From positions 1 through 18,710 of the forward strand of contig JAFMSB010000003.1 of the NCBI GenBank assembly GCA_017353815.1: a stretch of 18,710 nucleotides of DNA. The letters run 5' to 3'. Positions 17,604 through 18,710 of this stretch are shown here, piece after piece; position 1 is the stretch's first letter; the number at the start of each line of letters is the position of its first letter. Origin of the DNA: Methylocapsa sp. (GTDB lineage: Bacteria; Pseudomonadota; Alphaproteobacteria; Rhizobiales; Beijerinckiaceae). A program made the translations under genes and the position numbers. The notes under the pieces are model-generated. The model searched no databases. It was not told the origin of the DNA and was given only the letters and a program-made list of their open reading frames with translations.

Positions 17604-18661
17604 TCATACCAGGGCGCGCCGCTGCAAATGGCCGAGGCGTCTGAAGTTATAGACGAGGTTCGCCATTCCGATTGTCATCCGCGCCCGCGCCAGGCCGGTC
17701 GTGCGGATGAAAAGGTCCATGCGGTGCATCTGGCCGGCGAAGACGTGCTCGATGGCAGCGCGTACTTTCGATTTGAGCGCATTCGCCTTCGCTGCCGCCG
17801 CGCTCACCGGCCTGCCTTTGGGCTTTTTACGATGAATGAAGGAGCGAAAGCCGTTTTTCTCCGAGAACCGCTCATTGGCCGCGGAACGATAGGCGGTGCC
17901 GGCCCATACCCCGCTCGCCGTGTTCTGTTTGTCAATGAGCCGTTCGCGCAGCCGCGCCCCGTCATAGGCCAGGCGCCGGTGACGCGCCAACGGCGGATGA
18001 GCCCGCCGCCACGGCCGATGGAAACATGGTTCTTGTAACCAAAATACGGAATGGCGAGATCGCGCCCGGGCCGCGTCCCGTCCTCCTCCGGTTTGGCTTT
18101 GGAGAACTTTACCGTCCAGCGCGCGCCGCGATCCTTGTGCCGGAGTTTGGCGGGCTTGTCATTCCAACCCTCAGGGATGCGCCCCTCCTTGATCGCGCGG
18201 TTCTCCTCTTGAGTAATTGCGTTGCTTGGGGGCGGCGATCAAGCTTGCGCCGGCAATCTGACCCGGGGCCGCCAAATAGCCGCTCGCTTTCACATGATCG
18301 CCGAAGCGCTTAAAGAGACCCGCCCTCGTCAGCCTCTCGCGAAAGGCCTAGAGGGTCTTCGCGTCTGGCGCCTTGGCGGCGAGCGTCAGCCCCAAAAACC
18401 GCATGAACGACAGCTGGCCGTTGACGAGGAGCCCGGTTCTGTCGCCGCTCAGATTGTTGGCCGCCTGAACCGCCAAAACTTTAAACATCATCACGCTATC
18501 AAGCGGCGGACGGCCGCCTTCCGTACCGCTCGCATAGGCCAGCGCCTTCTCAAGCTCCGGCCGGAATCAACCACCCGCGCGAAGCCCAGCAACGGGTCGC
18601 CCAATCCCTCCACACGCTTCAAACGCTCGCCGATATCGAAAAATCCTGGCTGGCCGCGCAT
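17604..18661 (-). pseudogene. IS5-family transposase, frameshifted remnant
   Basis: DDE transposase with an RNase H fold, broken. Pieces read from the ATG at 18661 (MRGQPGFFDIGERLKR), then after a frameshift near 18566 a segment with RPELEKALAY and NGQLSFMRFLGLTLAAKAPD, a TAG at 18348..18350 (probably from a Trp codon), a segment ending IAAPKQRN, a frameshift near 18211..18216, a segment with KEGRIPEGW and FGYKNHVSIG, and a frameshift near 17971 into the C-terminal piece with AYDGARLRERL and KVRAAIEHVFAGQ. In IS5 transposases the first catalytic Asp lies in VDATLVAAP; here the motif reads AGASLIAAP, so Asp appears changed to Gly (18249..18251). The later Asp and Glu (IEHVF) remain. About 1058 bp are present, close to full length, so decay is by small lesions. 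Confidence 0.85.
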
Positions 18662-18710
18662 CGAATCACCCCCAATCCTATGCGGCCAGTGAATCACATC
18701 CCCGCGCAGC

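Larger units (their letters stand above)
17492..18710 (-). mobile_element. Decayed IS5-family insertion sequence (5' end beyond window)
   Basis: An element transcribed on the minus strand, recognised by its IS5-type transposase remnant. Its 3' end is placed at about 17492, where GGACGCCTCTATAAACTTG resembles the terminal repeats of such elements; this boundary is inferred because the matching end lies past 18710. Between the transposase stop and that boundary are about 110 noncoding bases with a terminator. It sits about 77 bp after fliQ and interrupts the expected flagellar gene order. The short target duplication cannot be checked within the window. Confidence 0.7.

Noticed and set aside
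17544..18692. Plus-strand open frames over the IS (17544..18038, 18026..18313, 18222..18692)
   Set aside because: They are reverse-strand readings of the transposase remnant.
1..18710. CRISPR arrays, rRNA or tRNA genes, defence or toxin-antitoxin modules
   Set aside because: No spaced direct repeats, cloverleaf sequences or such protein families were seen; the window is core genes, flagellar genes and one IS remnant.

Overview
The window comes from an alphaproteobacterium, most likely of the Rhizobiales (Hyphomicrobiales). The evidence is the form of RpoB, RpoC, NusG and L10, and a flagellar cluster in the order flgE-flgK-flgL-flaF-flbT-flgD-fliQ, with the alphaproteobacterial regulators FlaF and FlbT and a short FlgD. 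I think Beijerinckiaceae-like methylotroph or soil lineages are plausible, but the sequence alone does not settle the family.

Left part (1..10910, all on the minus strand, so read right to left): the classical secE-nusG-rplK-rplA-rplJ-rplL-rpoB-rpoC block. secE and nusG supply a translocon subunit and a transcription elongation factor. rplK, rplA, rplJ and rplL build the L11/L1/L10/L12 region of the large ribosomal subunit. rpoB and rpoC encode the two large RNA polymerase subunits. rpoC is cut by the window edge after 989 codons. Control signals seem to sit in three gaps: upstream of secE (promoter followed by a terminator-like hairpin with seven T), between rplA and rplJ (380 bp with a promoter candidate and several strong stems), and between rplL and rpoB (hairpins).

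Middle (10911..12138): a divergent intergenic region, then a TrmJ-type SpoU/TrmH RNA methyltransferase on the plus strand. A short gap before flgE holds a hairpin plus nine T that would act on minus-strand transcripts.

Right part (12139..17414, plus strand): a compact flagellar operon with ATGA overlaps (flgK/flgL, flgL/flaF, flgD/fliQ). It encodes the hook (FlgE), hook-filament junction (FlgK, FlgL), flagellin regulators (FlaF, FlbT), hook cap (FlgD) and export gate subunit FliQ. Just after fliQ, where flhA would be expected, the operon runs into a decayed IS5-family element (about 17492 to beyond the window end). Its transposase carries three frameshifts, a stop codon and an apparent loss of the first catalytic aspartate.

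I see no sign of a novel multi-gene system here. The points most worth a second look are the IS insertion in the flagellar operon, the leader structures of the ribosomal/RNAP block, and the unusual FlgK N-terminus with cysteines in FlgE and FlgK.
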